Assembly: GCF_001681715.1 (NCBI RefSeq)
Contig: NZ_LNWY01000005.1
Coordinates: forward strand, 248,001-312,000
Source: Tritonibacter mobilis
GTDB lineage: Bacteria; Pseudomonadota; Alphaproteobacteria; Rhodobacterales; Rhodobacteraceae
DNA length: 64,000 bases
Direction: 5' to 3'
Part shown: piece after piece, positions 36,630 to 44,899 of the stretch
Position numbering within the stretch: the first letter of the stretch is position 1
Layout: each line of letters starts with the position of its first letter
Program-made: the position numbers and the translations under genes
Notes under the pieces: model-generated
What the model was told of the DNA's origin: nothing
The model's database searches: none
Seen by the model: the letters and a program-made list of their open reading frames with translations, nothing else

Positions 36630-37784
36630 TCAATCCGTTAGCAGTTCACGGAGCACAGCATTCAGAACCGCACGCCCTTGAGACGTAGCCCTGAGACGAG
36701 CTCGGTCCACGACGATCATCCCCCAGTCGGTCAGTTCTTGGATTTTTTTCACTGACAATGGCTTACCGGCCAACGCTTCATGACGTTCAAGGTCTAGGCC
36801 TTCAAAAAGTCGCATCCCCATCATCATGTGTTCGACTACTTGATCTTCTGGTTTTAATATTTCGAAAGGCAATAGGCCTTGACCTTTTTTTACTGCATCC
36901 AACCATGCTCCGGGTGAGCGTGGAGCTTCGGTTGCATATCTTTGACCGTTCAGCGTGATCCTACCGTGGGCACCCGGACCGACGCCCACATAATCGCCGT
37001 AGCGCCAGTAAATTTGATTGTGGCGGCTTTCTGCGCCGGGGCGGGCGTGATTGGAAATCTCATACCCGGGAAGACCGTAGGCGTCGCAGATGTCTTGTGT
37101 TGCAAGATACATATCGGCGGCGTTGTCGCCTGTGGGGAGATCACGAAGTTTGCCGCGCGCGTAGCGATCTCCAAATGCGGTGCCGTCCTCTATGGTCAGC
37201 TGATAGAGGGAGAGGTGGTCGATCGCCATGCTAAGCGCCTCGGAAAGCTCTGCCTTCCATGCATCCAAGGTCTGGCCCTGACGAGCGTAGATCAGATCAA
37301 AGCTGACGCGATCAAAACAGCTGCGTGCGACGTCAAAGGCTGTGCGCGCCTCATCGACGGTATGAATGCGGCCCAGGCGACGCAAATCATCGTCGTTCAG
37401 CGCCTGTATCCCCATCGAGATGCGATTTACGCCAGCATCACGATAACCGGCAAATCGTCCCGCCTCGACAGAACCTGGGTTTGCCTCAAGCGAAATCTCA
37501 ATGTCGTTGGCAAAGGTCCAGTTCTCGCGCGCCGCTTCAATCACGGCAGCGACCGTATCTGGATGCATCAGCGAGGGTGTGCCGCCGCCAAAGAAGATGG
37601 AATTCAGCAGGCGATCCGGGAGCAGTTCGCCCACGCGGCGCAGCTCGAATTGATAGGCGGTCACCCAGGCCGATTGATCGATCTGGGAAACCACATGGCT
37701 ATTGAAGTCGCAGTAGGGGCATTTGGCCTGACAGAACGGCCAATGCACGTAGAGACCAAAGCCCCCGTTGCGCCAATCATCCAC
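36630..37784 (-). CDS. hemW: HemW-like radical SAM haem chaperone
   Basis: A radical SAM protein related to oxygen-independent coproporphyrinogen III oxidase, but of the HemW type that binds and passes on haem; 384 residues. The cluster motif is CQAKCPYC (Cys18, 22, 25 from this start), without the fourth cysteine found in true HemN; GGGTPSL and EANPGSVE follow. Start: GTG 37784 has AGGGG 7 bases upstream and gives the usual N-terminus ([17 protein letters not shown]); GTG 37823 would add 13 residues with no support. Overlaps rdgB by 8 bases. Confidence 0.9.
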   Translation of the reverse strand: MDDWRNGGFGLYVHWPFCQAKCPYCDFNSHVVSQIDQSAWVTAYQFELRRVGELLPDRLLNSIFFGGGTPSLMHPDTVAAVIEAARENWTFANDIEISLEANPGSVEAGRFAGYRDAGVNRISMGIQALNDDDLRRLGRIHTVDEARTAFDVARSCFDRVSFDLIYARQGQTLDAWKAELSEALSMAIDHLSLYQLTIEDGTAFGDRYARGKLRDLPTGDNAADMYLATQDICDAYGLPGYEISNHARPGAESRHNQIYWRYGDYVGVGPGAHGRITLNGQRYATEAPRSPGAWLDAVKKGQGLLPFEILKPEDQVVEHMMMGMRLFEGLDLERHEALAGKPLSVKKIQELTDWGMIVVDRARLRATSQGRAVLNAVLRELLTD

Positions 37785-38391
37785 CAAAACACCCCTGTAC
37801 AAACTGGGCCAATGCACGGCCACGATGGCTGATGCGGTTCTTCTCCGCCTTGTCCATCTGCGCGCAGGTCACGTCATAGCCTTCGGGCATGAACATTGGA
37901 TCATAGCCAAAGCCGCCCTCGCCACGGATGGGCCAGACAAGGCGTCCGGGCATCACGCCCTCAAAGACCTCATCGTGACCGTCGGGCCACGCCAGAACCA
38001 AAGTGCAGCGAAATTGTGCGGTACGGGGGGCATCGGGGCCTTTTGCGGTAATTTCATCATTGGCGCGGGTCATCGCCATCATGAAGTCCCGACCCTGACC
38101 GGTCTCGGCCCAATCTGCGGTATAGACGCCGGGCGCACCATCGAGCGCGTCGATGGTGATGCCGCTGTCGTCCGAGAGGGCTGGGAGGCCGGTGGCCTTT
38201 GCCGCAGCATGCGCCTTGATCCGGGCGTTGCCGACGAAAGTGTCTTCGGTCTCTTCGGGTTCGGGCAGGTTCATTTCGCCCGCACCGACCACCTTCACGC
38301 CAAAGGGCGCGAGGATCTCGGTGATCTCGCCCAGCTTTCCTGCGTTATGTGTGGCGACCAGTAAGGTGTCGCCTTCGAATTTGCGGGTCAT
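37777..38391 (-). CDS. rdgB: Non-canonical purine NTP pyrophosphatase RdgB
   Basis: Hydrolyses dITP, XTP and ITP to keep them out of nucleic acids; 204 residues. [14 protein letters not shown] at the start (substrate loop), [19 protein letters not shown], and [24 protein letters not shown] with the metal-binding aspartates; [11 protein letters not shown] near the end. Overlaps rph by 4 bases and hemW by 8: operon rph-rdgB-hemW-DUF454. Confidence 0.97.
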
Positions 38392-39101
38392 GCGCAGGCG
38401 GCCTTCTGCATCTCTGCGAGTTCGGATGTGCCTTTGGCTGCAAGGTCCATCAGTTCATTCATCTGATCGCGAGAGAAAACAGAGCCCTCGGCGCTCATCT
38501 GAACCTCGATCAGTTTGCCCGAACCCGTCATGATAAAGTTGCCATCAACGCCGGCTTCGGAGTCTTCGGGATAGTCGAGATCAAGAACGGGCTGGCCGGC
38601 ATAGATCCCGCATGAAATGGCGGACACCGGATCAACCAGCGGGTCCATGGTGACGTCGCCCGCTTTCATCAGCTTGTTGACAGCCAGACGCAGAGCAACC
38701 CAACCACCGGTGATCGACGCGCAGCGGGTGCCACCGTCGGCCTGAAGCACATCGCAGTCGACAGTAATTTGGCGTTCGCCCAGAGCGACGCGGTCAACAC
38801 CTGCGCGCAGGGCGCGGCCGATCAGTCGCTGAATTTCGACGGTGCGCCCGCCTTGTTTGCCGGACGCAGCCTCACGACGCATACGGGTATTGGTCGCGCG
38901 GGGCAGCATGCCGTATTCTGCGGTGACCCAACCCAAGCCAGAGCCTTTGATAAACGGGGGAACACGGTCCTCGATCGTTGCGGTACACAGAACATGGGTG
39001 TCGCCCATCTTGATCAGGCAGGAACCTTCTGCATGTTTGGTAAAGCCGGTTTCAATGGAAACGCTGCGCATTTCGTTCAGGGCACGTCCGGAGGGTCGCA
39101 T
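38388..39101 (-). CDS. rph: Ribonuclease PH
   Basis: A phosphorolytic 3' exoribonuclease that trims tRNA ends; 237 residues. [19 protein letters not shown] opens it (ATG 39101), with the RNA-binding arginines in [15 protein letters not shown] and the phosphate site [38 protein letters not shown] holds the catalytic acidic residues. The open frame upstream of this ATG runs into the hrcA promoter region and is not used. Divergent from hrcA. Confidence 0.97.
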
Positions 39102-39144
39102 GTGGATATCCTTTTGTTGTTGCTCCGTCGATACCGCCCGTGGG

Positions 39145-39173
39145 GTTGGCGATGCAAGGGTCATTGACCATAT
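39145..39173 (+). promoter_or_regulatory. Candidate heat-shock-like promoter for hrcA-grpE
   Basis: GTTG at 39145-39148 and CCATAT at 39168-39173 with 19 bases between, 66 bases before the hrcA ATG. The -10 box and spacing match the candidate hslV promoter exactly; the -35 has G for the first C of CTTG. I see no CIRCE inverted repeat (TTAGCACTC type) here. Confidence 0.4.
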
Positions 39174-39239
39174 CGGAGGATGCGCTTTAGTGACAAATGA
39201 GAGGGACAGCGACTTCTGGCTGGAAACATCGGGTATGAG

Positions 39240-40304
39240 ATGACGGACGCGAAATCCATTCTGCAGGATATGAACGATCGCTCACGCGAGGTGTTTCGCA
39301 TTCTGGTCGAAAATTATCTGGATACTGGCGGTCCGGTAGGCAGCCGCACGCTGACCCGATCCCTGAGCGAGAAGGTTAGCGCCGCGACCGTCCGGAATGT
39401 CATGCAAGATTTGGAATATTTAGGTTTGCTGGACAGCCCGCATGTCAGTGCGGGGCGTATTCCGACGCAGATGGGGTTACGGCTGTTTGTCGATGGCCTG
39501 TTGCAGATGGGCGATCCGAGCCGGCAGGACCGCGAGATGATAGACCGCACGTTGGGGGATAACTCCAGCGATGTGGGCGGCATGCTGGACCGCGTGGGGG
39601 CTGCGCTTTCTGGTGTGACGCATGGGGCATCACTGGTGCTCACGCCTAAGCATGAGGCGGAACTGCGCCATATCGAATTTGTGTCTCTGGCGCAGGATCG
39701 TGCGCTGGTGGTGTTGGTGTTCTCGGACGGGCATGTGGAAAACCGGCTGTTCACGCCGCCGCCGGGGCAGACGCCAAGCTCGATGCGGGAGGCGGCCAAT
39801 TTCCTCAACGCGCTGATAGAGGGGCGCACATTGAGCGACGTGCGCAAGGATGTGCAAGTCGAGATCGAAAAACGCCGTCAGGAGATAGATACGCTCGCAA
39901 GCGACATGATCGAAAGCGGGCTTGCAGCCTGGGAAGATGAGAGCGGCGATCAGGCGCGTTTGATCGTGCGGGGACGGGCGAATCTCCTTTCGGAAGATGG
40001 TGCGCCGGACGAATTGGAGAAGATCCGCAGCCTGTTTGACGATCTTGAACGTAAGCGTGACATCGCCGAATTCCTTGAACTGACCGAAGAAGGCGACGGT
40101 GTGCGCATTTTTATCGGCTCGGAGAACAAACTTTTCTCACTTTCGGGTTCCTCTTTGGTGGTGTCTCCATATATGAACGCTGATCGAAAGATCATTGGTG
40201 CGGTCGGGGTCATCGGCCCCACGCGCCTGAACTACGGACGGATTGTGCCGATCGTGGACTACACGGCACAACTGGTCGGGAAAATGGTATCCGACCGGAG
40301 CTAG
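39240..40304 (+). CDS. hrcA: Heat-inducible transcription repressor HrcA
   Basis: Represses groESL/dnaK-type operons by binding CIRCE; 354 residues. N-terminal winged helix (about 10-85): [41 protein letters not shown] and [19 protein letters not shown], all diagnostic. The central dimerisation/GAF-like part and the C-terminal [20 protein letters not shown] are present. Next to grpE, 9 bases away, and divergent from the rph operon. Confidence 0.96.
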
Positions 40305-40313
40305 AGGTGGATT

Positions 40314-40877
40314 ATGGCAGAGCCCAAGAACGAAGACTTTTTGGACGATATCGAGGCAGCCGAAGCCGAGGAGCTGTCGGCTCAGACCGAGGAATTCGAC
40401 GACGAAGCGCTGGAGCTGGACAGCTTGCGTGCGGAGCGTGATGAATACAAGGACCGCTTCATGCGCGCCTTGGCCGATGCGGAAAACGCGCGCAAGCGTG
40501 GCGACAAGGCACGGCGTGAGGCGGAGCAGTATGGCGGCTCCAAATTGGCACGGGACATGCTGCCGGTTTATGACAACATGAAGCGTGCGGTTGAGGCTGC
40601 GACCGAAGAGCAAAAGGCAGTTTCCGCTGCGTTGATCGAAGGGGTCGAATTGACCATGCGCGCGCTGCTGGACGTGTTCCAGAAGCACGGCATTCAGGTG
40701 GTAACACCTGACGTCGGAGACCGGTTTGACCCGCAGGTGCATGAGGCCATGTTCGAGGCACCCGTGCCCGGCACAAAGGCTGGTGACATTATTCAGGTGT
40801 CCGCTGAGGGCTTCATGCTGCATGATCGCCTGCTGCGGCCTGCACAGGTGGGTGTGTCGTCGACGCCCGCGTCTTAA
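40314..40877 (+). CDS. grpE: DnaK nucleotide exchange factor GrpE
   Basis: A homodimeric co-chaperone that releases ADP from DnaK; 187 residues. An acidic N-terminus, a long coiled coil (about 30-100; DSLRAERDEYKDRFMRALADAENARKR) and a C-terminal beta domain with the family signature DPQVHEAMFEAPVPGTKAGDIIQV. AGGTGG precedes ATG 40314. Second gene of hrcA-grpE; dnaK and dnaJ are not in this window. Confidence 0.96.
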   Translation: MAEPKNEDFLDDIEAAEAEELSAQTEEFDDEALELDSLRAERDEYKDRFMRALADAENARKRGDKARREAEQYGGSKLARDMLPVYDNMKRAVEAATEEQKAVSAALIEGVELTMRALLDVFQKHGIQVVTPDVGDRFDPQVHEAMFEAPVPGTKAGDIIQVSAEGFMLHDRLLRPAQVGVSSTPAS

Positions 40878-40932
40878 TAAAAATGGGCCTTGATGGGCCC
40901 ATGCCTCCGGCGGAGGTATTTTAAAAAAGATG

Positions 40933-40963
40933 AAAGGGCGGCCGTTTGGGACCGCCCTTTTTC
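40933..40963. terminator. Bidirectional terminator between grpE and mutS
   Basis: AAAGGGCGG (40933-40941) pairs with CCGCCCTTT (40952-40960), followed by TT on plus and flanked by A residues (TTAAAAAAGATG) that read as T on minus. It ends right at the mutS stop codon, so it can serve both convergent genes. Two weaker stems (around 40883-40902 and 40903-40917) precede it. Confidence 0.8.
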
Positions 40964-43603
40964 TTAGCTCTTGCTGGCGTCCTTTAGCCGGTAGAGGGCT
41001 TCGAGCGCTTCACGCGGGGTGAGATCATCGGGAAAGATCTCTTCAAGGAGCTTTTCTGCCGGTGAAGGGCCTTTGGCGGGTTTGGGCTGCGGCGCTGGCG
41101 CGGCTGCAAACAACGGCAGGTCATCGATTTGTACCTTGCCCGCGCCGCCGCCTTCACGGCTGCTTTTCTCCAGCATATCAAGGACGCTGCGCGCGCGCTC
41201 CACGACGGAAGCGGGCAGGCCCGCAAGTTGCGCCACTTGCACACCGTAGGAGCGATCTGCGGCGCCTTTTTTGACCTCATGCAGGAATATCACTTCGCCT
41301 TCCCATTCCTTGACCGAGACCGTGGCATTGTCGACACCGGGCAGTTTGGCGGCGAGTTGGGTCAATTCGTGGTAATGGGTGGCAAAGAGCGCGCGGGAGC
41401 GGTTGACCTCATGCAGATGTTCAAGCGTCGCCCAGGCGATCGACAGGCCATCGTAAGTGGCGGTGCCACGTCCGATTTCATCAAGGATCACCAACGCGCG
41501 GTCATCGGCCTGATTGAGAATCGCGGCAGTTTCCACCATCTCCACCATGAAGGTTGAGCGCCCCCGAGCGAGGTCGTCGGAGGCCCCGACGCGGCTGAAC
41601 AGCTGGCTGACCATGCCGATGTGCGCAGATTCAGCCGGAACATAGCTGCCCATCTGGGCCAGGACTGCGATCAGCGCATTCTGACGCAGGAAGGTTGATT
41701 TACCAGCCATGTTCGGGCCGGTGAGCAACCACACTGCGGCGCCATCGTCCGTGCTGAGGTCGCAGTCATTGGCAACAAAGGTCTCGCCGCCTTGTTGGCG
41801 CAGCGCCTGTTCCACAACCGGGTGGCGGCCACCGTCCACGTGAAACGCGCGCGAGGTGTCGACCCGTGGGCGGGTCCAGTTCTCACCACGGGCCAAATCG
41901 GCCAATGCGGTCACCAGATCAATCTCGGCAAAGCCACGCGCGGCCTGATTGAGGCGCGCAGCACAGTCGAGGATCGCACTACATAGCCTTTGATAGAGCC
42001 GCTTTTCGATCTCCAGGGCCAGGTTTCCAGCATTGAGGATCTTGGTTTCGATCTCGCTCAGCTCCACCGTCGTGAAGCGTACCTGATTTGCGGTGGTTTG
42101 ACGGTGGATGTAGGTTTCCGACATCGGTGCCGACTGCATTTTGGCGGCATGGGTCGCGGTGGTTTCGATGAAATAGCCAAGCACGTTGTTGTGCTTGATC
42201 TTCAGCGAGTTGATGCCTGTGTGTTCCGCGTATTTTTTCTGAAGACCTGCGATGACGGAACGACCCTCGTCGCGCAGGGTCCGGGCTTCGTCCAATTCGC
42301 TGTCGTACCCTGTCGCGATAAAACCGCCATCACGGGCGAGCAACGGTGGCTCTGCGATCAAGGCTGCGTCCAGCAAGGACAGAAGATCGTCAAATCCGCC
42401 AAGTGAGTTTCTGGCCTCTGTCAGAAGAGGCGGTAAGTCCTGATCCTGAAGTTCGCGCTCGATCTCTTCGCCTTGGCTCAGCGCGTTGCGAATGGCGGCG
42501 AGGTCGCGGGGGCCGCCGCGGTCCAGCGCAAGCCGCGACAGGGCCCGGTCGATATCAGGTGTCTTGCGCAAAAGGCCCCGCAGCGCATCACTGCGCGTCG
42601 GGTCCTCAACGGCGGCATCGAGCGCAGCAAGACGCGAAGAGATCACATCGAGATTGCGCGAGGGGCTGGAGAGCCGTTGTTCCAGTAGGCGCGCGCCCCC
42701 CGGGGTTACGGTGCGATCCACAACAGAGAGGAGCGATCCGGCGCGCCCCCCCGAGAGTGAGCGGGTGAGCTCCAAATTGCGCCGCGTCGAGGCATCGATT
42801 TGAACGGTGCGATCTTCGGACTCTTGCAAGGGTGGCTGCAAAAGCGGCAGTTTGCCTTTTTGTGTGATCTCCAGATAGTCCACCACAGCGCCCATCGCGG
42901 AGATTTCGGCTCGGCTAAAGGTGCCGAACCCATCGAGCGCGCCCACATTGAACAGGCGACAGAGACGTTTTTCGGCGGCAGTGCTGTCAAAACTGGCCTT
43001 GCCCAGTGGGGTCAGAGGGATCTTGTATTCATCCGCCAGCGGTAGCGTGGCGTCATAGACTGCGCCATCGGCGACGATCAGCTCTGACGGAGCAAGGCGC
43101 GCCAGCTCCGGGCTGAGCCGCACACGGGCGACTGGCATCACGTGGAACACACCGGTGGAAATATCGGCCCAGGCAAGCGCGGCCTGATCGCGCAGTTCCG
43201 AATAGGCCACGAGGAAATTGTGCCGACGGGCCTCCAGCAGGGAATCCTCGGTCAGTGTACCGGGTGTGACCAGACGCACCACATCGCGTTTCACAACGGA
43301 TTTCGAGCCGCGCTTTTTGGCTTCGGCAGGGCTTTCTAGCTGCTCGCCTACAGCAACACGAAAACCCTTGCGGATCAGGGTTAGGAGATAGCCCTCTGCC
43401 GCATGCACGGGCACGCCGCACATGGGGATGTCTTCGCCTTCGTGTTTACCACGTTTGGTGAGGGCGATATCAAGCGCCTCGGCGGCGTTCACCGCATCTT
43501 CAAAGAACATCTCGTAGAAATCGCCCATGCGATAGAACAGCAGCGCATCCGGGTATTGCGCTTTAATCTCGAGATATTGCGCCATCATCGGCGTGACAGA
43601 CAT
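40964..43603 (-). CDS. mutS: DNA mismatch repair protein MutS
   Basis: Recognises mismatches and starts repair with MutL; 879 residues. The mismatch-wedge motif is in LLFYRMGDFYEMFFEDA (Phe-x-Glu) near the N-terminus. The ATPase domain has Walker A LLTGPNMAGKSTFLRQ, the signature DDLARGRSTFMVEMVE, and Walker B ALVILDEIGRGTATYDGLSIAW. ATG 43603 is preceded by GGGGG at 5 to 6 bases; the ATG four codons earlier (43615) has no clear site. A single-gene unit. Confidence 0.97.
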   Translation of the reverse strand: MSVTPMMAQYLEIKAQYPDALLFYRMGDFYEMFFEDAVNAAEALDIALTKRGKHEGEDIPMCGVPVHAAEGYLLTLIRKGFRVAVGEQLESPAEAKKRGSKSVVKRDVVRLVTPGTLTEDSLLEARRHNFLVAYSELRDQAALAWADISTGVFHVMPVARVRLSPELARLAPSELIVADGAVYDATLPLADEYKIPLTPLGKASFDSTAAEKRLCRLFNVGALDGFGTFSRAEISAMGAVVDYLEITQKGKLPLLQPPLQESEDRTVQIDASTRRNLELTRSLSGGRAGSLLSVVDRTVTPGGARLLEQRLSSPSRNLDVISSRLAALDAAVEDPTRSDALRGLLRKTPDIDRALSRLALDRGGPRDLAAIRNALSQGEEIERELQDQDLPPLLTEARNSLGGFDDLLSLLDAALIAEPPLLARDGGFIATGYDSELDEARTLRDEGRSVIAGLQKKYAEHTGINSLKIKHNNVLGYFIETTATHAAKMQSAPMSETYIHRQTTANQVRFTTVELSEIETKILNAGNLALEIEKRLYQRLCSAILDCAARLNQAARGFAEIDLVTALADLARGENWTRPRVDTSRAFHVDGGRHPVVEQALRQQGGETFVANDCDLSTDDGAAVWLLTGPNMAGKSTFLRQNALIAVLAQMGSYVPAESAHIGMVSQLFSRVGASDDLARGRSTFMVEMVETAAILNQADDRALVILDEIGRGTATYDGLSIAWATLEHLHEVNRSRALFATHYHELTQLAAKLPGVDNATVSVKEWEGEVIFLHEVKKGAADRSYGVQVAQLAGLPASVVERARSVLDMLEKSSREGGGAGKVQIDDLPLFAAAPAPQPKPAKGPSPAEKLLEEIFPDDLTPREALEALYRLKDASKS

Positions 43604-43726
43604 GCGAGCCCCCATTCGTCAGGTCGCATGACGTTTACATGGCTCGAGTCGCGAGGAAAACCCAGCAATCCAATGGCCGAACCCCGCATTTGCGGAACTC
43701 GGCCAGAGGTGTTGTTTTTGGGGCGA

Positions 43727-44575
43727 TCAGGAGTAGAGCGACCGCAAGGATCCCGGTGAGGCGTTGGCAATAGAGAGAGACAGCCCGCTAAGCTGTTCCT
43801 GAGCGCTGAGGGCCTCGTATCGGGCGGCGGCGTCTTCCATGTCGGTATCGGTCAGCTCGCTGATGCCCATTTTGACGGCATCGCTGAGCTTGTCGAGAAA
43901 GACATCCTGCTCTGCCATTTGCTGCGCACCGGCACCGAGTGCCGCGGCACTGTCGGTGGCATAGCGCAAGAAGCCCTCGATTTCGCCAAGGGCGGTACGG
44001 GCTGAGGCCGCGTCGGTCACCGCAGTGCGGTTATTTATGTCAAAGCTCGTGCTGCTTTCGAAATCGACGCTGTCGACGGTGATGGTGGATTGCGTCGGCG
44101 CCGCGTCACCGGAGCGATCCTGAGACGCTGCGACCGTCAGCCCCGTGCCGCCATTGCCATCTGCGTTGGTTGCCAGAAGATTGACCCCGTTGAAGCCAGA
44201 AGAAGAAATGATCGTATTGATCTGCTCCGTCTTCTGGGCGAGCTGTTCCTCGATCATTGAGTAGTCGCCGACACCGGAACTGGCCTGGACTGTCAGCTCC
44301 TTCATGTCGGTCAAAAGCGAGGTGATTTGTTCCGCGCTGGCGGAGGCGACGGAAACCGTGGCCTCGCCGACGTTCAACCCGCTGGAGGTGGCCTGAAAGC
44401 CAGCCAGATCAGACCCCATGATTTCGGAAATAGCCCAGACCGCCGGAGCGTCCTTGGCCTTGTCGACTTCTTTGCCGGTGGAGATGTCGTCCTGGACATC
44501 CTCCTTTTCCACTTGCTTATTGGTAAGAACCCGTAGCGCAATCTCTGCGCCCGGGTTGGTGTTGATACTTGTCAT
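43727..44575 (-). CDS. Flagellin
   Basis: A 282-residue flagellin. The N-terminal D0/D1 region runs SINTNPGAEIALRVLTNKQ..., ISTGKEVDKAKDAPAVWAISEIM, and the C-terminal D0/D1 ends ARYEALSAQEQLSGLSLSIANASPGSLRSLYS; the middle is a short variable Thr/Ser/Gly-rich region. ATG 44575 has AGGGG 7 bases upstream. The reading frame happens to stay open far upstream, antisense to the malic enzyme gene, which is not coding. No other flagellar gene is in the window, so it is an orphan here: either the main filament gene standing apart or a second flagellin copy. The C-terminus GSLRSLYS differs from the LLR end common in enteric flagellins. Confidence 0.88.
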   Translation of the reverse strand: MTSINTNPGAEIALRVLTNKQVEKEDVQDDISTGKEVDKAKDAPAVWAISEIMGSDLAGFQATSSGLNVGEATVSVASASAEQITSLLTDMKELTVQASSGVGDYSMIEEQLAQKTEQINTIISSSGFNGVNLLATNADGNGGTGLTVAASQDRSGDAAPTQSTITVDSVDFESSTSFDINNRTAVTDAASARTALGEIEGFLRYATDSAAALGAGAQQMAEQDVFLDKLSDAVKMGISELTDTDMEDAAARYEALSAQEQLSGLSLSIANASPGSLRSLYS

Positions 44576-44899
44576 TTGCGCACCCCTATATAACCCAATA
44601 CCTGGTATGCATGCTTCGTTGGCCCATGCGGGCAAGGCCCGAACGGACGGGGGATGCCATTCTGACATATGCAGTCGACAGATGAGTCGCTGCGCCACTT
44701 GGGCAGCAAGTGCGGTTAAGAAACACCAAGGAACTGTAGCAAAGACGGGTCTGAATTGGGGCCAAACTTTGACAAACCCTTTCGATTTTAAGCCACGATT
44801 TGAAAGAAATGCAAAATAGTGAATTGTGAAAGCGGTGGATTGAGAGGCTGTGGCCGCTGGGATATGACAGTTTTCGACTAGGAGAGGACGAAGACCGAC
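44576..44899. other. Intergenic region between flagellin and malic enzyme
   Basis: A 324-base divergent gap. It must hold the leftward flagellin promoter and the rightward maeB promoter. The maeB ribosome binding site is AGGAGAGG, at 44880-44887. I see no inverted repeat long enough to call an operator, no RNA gene, and no clear sigma-28 or sigma-54 boxes in front of the flagellin. An AT-rich stretch lies at about 44760-44830. Confidence 0.5.

Noticed and set aside
43603-43615. ATG 43615 as the mutS start
   Set aside because: It lacks a ribosome binding site, while ATG 43603 has GGGGG at proper distance.
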